In this document: in pieces, positions 61,603-64,000 of the stretch | Layout of the letters: every line of letters starts with the position of its first letter | Position numbering within the stretch: the first letter of the stretch is position 1 | Assembly (NCBI RefSeq): GCF_000744415.1 | Contig: NZ_JQLW01000007.1 | Coordinates: forward strand, 1 to 64,000 | Reading direction: 5' to 3' | Length of the DNA: 64,000 nt | DNA from: Ghiorsea bivora | Lineage (GTDB): Bacteria; Pseudomonadota; Zetaproteobacteria; Mariprofundales; Mariprofundaceae | Translations under genes and position numbers: made by a program | Notes under the pieces: generated by a model | What the model was told of the DNA's origin: nothing | What the model saw: the letters and a program-made list of their open reading frames with translations, nothing else | Databases searched by the model: none

Positions 61603-63390
61603 TTAGTAAACCCGCTTCTTGGGTGGGAAACTTTCCACTGTCATTGGAACTGTTCGCACAGGTTTATAATTAACTTCTACAGTATCACCTTGAACGGTTG
61701 CCAGAGAGTGTTTCATCCATATTTTATCATCGCGATCTGGATAATCATCACGGGCATGTGCACCACGTGATTCTTTGCGTGCAGCGGCACTGGCAGCTGT
61801 GGCGCGGGCAAGGCTCATCAAGTTTTCCAGCTCTAGTGCTTCAACCAATTCAGTGTTAAAGACACGGTTTTTATCTTGAATATGTGTATCGACCATGCGT
61901 TTGCTTAAAGCTTCAATGGATGCAACACCTTCTTGCATTACTTCTTCGGTGCGATAAACACTGAAATGGGTCTGCATCATGTCTTGCATTTCTGCTCGAA
62001 TTTCGGCGATATTACTTTCAGCTTTATCGCTGTTAAGCCATCGTTCCACGCGCTCTACACCTGTTTGCCAAGCATCAGGGCTGATGGTTTTATGGTAACG
62101 ATGTTCTTTAAGCCATTTCATAACACGTAAACCACATGCTCTGCCAAACACCACAATTTCGAGCAATGAATTGCCGCCCAAACGGTTTGCGCCATGTACT
62201 GATGTGCATGCGGCTTCACCAATGGCAAATAAACCTGCGACCTTATTTTCTTCATCACCATTTTGGGTGACCACTTCGGTATGGCGGTTAGTGGGTATAC
62301 CACCCATGGTATAGTGGGCTGTCGGTTGTACGGGAATAGGTTCTTTGGTGCAATCTACACCTGCAAATCTTAGTGCTAACTCATGTATATTGGGGAGTTT
62401 TTTTAGAATACTTTCTTCACCCAAATGGTCTAATTTAAGTAAAACGAAATCTTTGTTGGGACCACAGCCTCGACCCTCACGGATTTCCAAGGCAATGGCG
62501 CGGCTGACCACATCACGACTTGCTAAATCTTTGGCTGTAGGTGCATAACGCTCCATAAAGCGTTCGCCTTCGCTGTTGAGTAAATAACCGCCTTCACCGC
62601 GAACTGCTTCAGAAATCAATGGCCCTACATGGGCAATGCCTGTAGGGTGGAATTGGAAAAATTCCATGTCTTCAATCGGTAAACCTGCATCAAGGCATAA
62701 TGCACCGCCATCACCTGTACAGATATGGGCATTGGTGGTGGTTTTAAATATTCTTCCTGCACCACCCGTGGCTAGAATCACAGCCTTGGCTTGAAACAAA
62801 TGGTATTCACCTTTGCTTATATCCCAAGCCATCACACCATGACATGCCCCATCTTCCATAATCAGATTCAAAGCAAAAAACTCCTCATAAAAATGGGTGC
62901 CAACGCGGATATTTTGTTGATACATGGTATGTAAAATCGCATGACCTGTGCGGTCTGCTGCGGCACAAGTGCGCTTGGCTTGCCCTCCCTCGCCAAACTC
63001 TCGAGATTGACCGCCAAATGCACGTTGATAAATTTTACCATCATCATTACGAGAAAAGGGCACACCTTGATGCTCGAGCTCTTTCACCAGTTGCGGGGCT
63101 GCGCGGCACATATATTCAATCGCGTCTTGGTCGCCCAGATAATCTGAGCCTTTGACCGTGTCATACATATGCCAATGCCAATGGTCGGATACAATATTAC
63201 CCAAAGCTGCATTCATGCCACCTTGGGCTGCTACGGTATGCGAGCGGGTGGGCAACACCTTAGACACCACTGCCACACGGTATCCCGCTTCAGCCAGTTG
63301 CAATGCGCAACGCATACCCGCGCCACCTGCACCAATAATCACTACATCATGATGATGATGTTCAACTTTATCCGTGGATAAATATGCCAT
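61603..63390 (-). CDS. sdhA: Succinate dehydrogenase flavoprotein subunit
   Basis: A 595-residue subunit: IIGAGGAGMRCALQLA (18-33), covalent FAD histidine H51 in RSHTVAAQGGMN, and catalytic region PTAHYTMGGIPTNRHTEV. It oxidises succinate to fumarate in the TCA cycle and feeds complex II. Length is close to the usual 588-600. Confidence 0.96.
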   Translation of the reverse strand: MAYLSTDKVEHHHHDVVIIGAGGAGMRCALQLAEAGYRVAVVSKVLPTRSHTVAAQGGMNAALGNIVSDHWHWHMYDTVKGSDYLGDQDAIEYMCRAAPQLVKELEHQGVPFSRNDDGKIYQRAFGGQSREFGEGGQAKRTCAAADRTGHAILHTMYQQNIRVGTHFYEEFFALNLIMEDGACHGVMAWDISKGEYHLFQAKAVILATGGAGRIFKTTTNAHICTGDGGALCLDAGLPIEDMEFFQFHPTGIAHVGPLISEAVRGEGGYLLNSEGERFMERYAPTAKDLASRDVVSRAIALEIREGRGCGPNKDFVLLKLDHLGEESILKKLPNIHELALRFAGVDCTKEPIPVQPTAHYTMGGIPTNRHTEVVTQNGDEENKVAGLFAIGEAACTSVHGANRLGGNSLLEIVVFGRACGLRVMKWLKEHRYHKTISPDAWQTGVERVERWLNSDKAESNIAEIRAEMQDMMQTHFSVYRTEEVMQEGVASIEALSKRMVDTHIQDKNRVFNTELVEALELENLMSLARATAASAAARKESRGAHARDDYPDRDDKIWMKHSLATVQGDTVEVNYKPVRTVPMTVESFPPKKRVY

Positions 63391-63392
63391 AA

Positions 63393-63779
63393 TTACGCTC
63401 CACAGGGTATGCAGCCGAAGGTGTACACCAGCTCAGCCCAGATGTGATAGGTCATATACGCAGCAAAGCCAAGCAGGCTGATGAATAAAATATTCAGCAC
63501 TACGATGCGTTGACCTGTGGTATGTATATAATCTTCGATGATAACTTTGAGACCTGTCCAGATATGGGTAAGCAACGCAAATAAAAATAGGGTGCTTATG
63601 CTTTTGCTGATAGGGAGAGTTAGCCAAGTATAGAGTTGCGAGAAAGCAATGTTTCCATTGTAAGTGAGCAGTAATAAAAGCATTAATGCGGGGATAGATA
63701 AAAGCAATACTACCGCACTGATGCGCTGCCAATACCAATCATGGAAGCCAGTTTGCGCTGCACCCAAATCTTTGTTCAT
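63393..63779 (-). CDS. sdhD: Succinate dehydrogenase membrane anchor subunit
   Basis: A 128-residue three-helix protein from ATG 63777-63779 (ATGA overlap with sdhC; an upstream ATG is in sdhC). It begins MNKDLGAAQTGFHDWYWQRI and has the anchor motif LLTHIWTGLKVIIEDYIH, with a haem- or quinone-near histidine. Fits SdhD. Confidence 0.87.
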   Translation of the reverse strand: MNKDLGAAQTGFHDWYWQRISAVVLLLSIPALMLLLLLTYNGNIAFSQLYTWLTLPISKSISTLFLFALLTHIWTGLKVIIEDYIHTTGQRIVVLNILFISLLGFAAYMTYHIWAELVYTFGCIPCGA

Positions 63780-64000
63780 ATTTTCACCGCCAAAACAATG
63801 GCTACAAGGACTGTACTCCATACCACCAACTTGGCAGACAGTCGCATGGCTTGTCTGGAATTGGTTTTACCAATATCCAATAATAAAAAGCGAATGCCAT
63901 TAAAAAAATGATAAAATAGGGCAACACATGTTAGCCATAAAAGAAAAGTGCCAGTGCTGCTTTGCAGCCAACTTACCCCAACTATATAAGCAATGTTATT
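63776..64000 (-). CDS. sdhC: Succinate dehydrogenase cytochrome b556 subunit (partial)
   Basis: The last 74 codons of sdhC, running off the window's right edge. Two helices are visible, with LFYHFFNGIRFLLLDIG, matching the YHxxxGIRHxxxD haem-ligand block of SdhC. The first His is kept; the second conserved His is replaced by Phe. It ends AVLAVKI-like and shares ATGA with sdhD. Gene order sdhCDAB is standard. Confidence 0.88.
   Translation of the reverse strand, partial: NNIAYIVGVSWLQSSTGTFLLWLTCVALFYHFFNGIRFLLLDIGKTNSRQAMRLSAKLVVWSTVLVAIVLAVKI

Noticed and set aside
1-64000. CRISPR array, prophage or defence island
   Set aside because: No evenly spaced direct repeats with unique spacers, no phage structural genes and no recognisable defence nuclease cluster were seen.

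Overview
The window comes from a Gram-negative, ubiquinone-using proteobacterium with AT-leaning base composition. The evidence is LPS heptosyltransferases and O-antigen ligases, a PagL-type lipid A deacylase, SecB, a Coq7-type hydroxylase, a four-subunit succinate dehydrogenase, and sulfide/persulfide enzymes. This mix of sulfur handling, type IV pilus-type machinery and core genes would fit a low-GC Zetaproteobacterium or a marine gammaproteobacterium. That placement is inference, because no rRNA or species-specific marker is present.

Layout. 1-2152: three insertion sequences of different families nested in one another (IS256 end in IS3, IS3 in IS21). 2161-9033: housekeeping genes (recO, era, prfB with its programmed frameshift), a geranylgeranyl-reductase-like flavoprotein, and a lemA plus M48 protease pair. 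9034-11209: two IS5-type miniature elements flanking a sulfide:quinone oxidoreductase-like gene and a 54-codon companion. 11280-15478: permease, GT32 glycosyltransferase, small membrane proteins and Mrp. 15562-27192: cell-envelope glycan block with GH16, heptosyltransferases, DUF3108, a methyltransferase, a BNR/sialidase-like protein, GT4, GT2, two Wzy/WaaL-type polymerase/ligases and an OmpA-type lipoprotein. 27213-36453: RNA methyltransferase, YihY, a solo nucleotide cyclase, tRNA-Ser, SRP RNA, SPOR protein, response regulator, M23 peptidase, XseA, a peptide-binding lipoprotein and an MltD-like transglycosylase.

36536-43375 is a compact chemosensory operon. A PilB/GspE-type motor ATPase carrying its own receiver domain is followed by CheW, a chemoreceptor and a CheA-receiver hybrid; no separate CheY, CheB or CheR is seen. 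43372-47117 continues with PHP phosphatase, SDR, YgjP-like protease, coq7 and cmoM. 47307-52966 is a sulfur/persulfide block: ArsR-type regulator, DUF2892 membrane protein, four single-domain rhodaneses in different compartments, a Crp-type regulator, an ETHE1-like persulfide dioxygenase, a TauE/SafE exporter, and an apparent internally deleted oxidoreductase remnant. Two promoters in this block share an AT-rich palindrome around a conserved TATTGC spacer, the best candidate regulatory site in the window.

52963-64000: a decayed methyltransferase gene, TPMT-like methyltransferase, secB, another 150-bp miniature element, a spermidine-synthase-like protein, VF530, pagL, truC, dinB, a toxin-antitoxin locus whose toxin is broken, DsbA-like protein, DUF493, and the sdhCDAB operon running off the right edge (sdhC partial). 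No CRISPR array, prophage or rRNA operon was seen.
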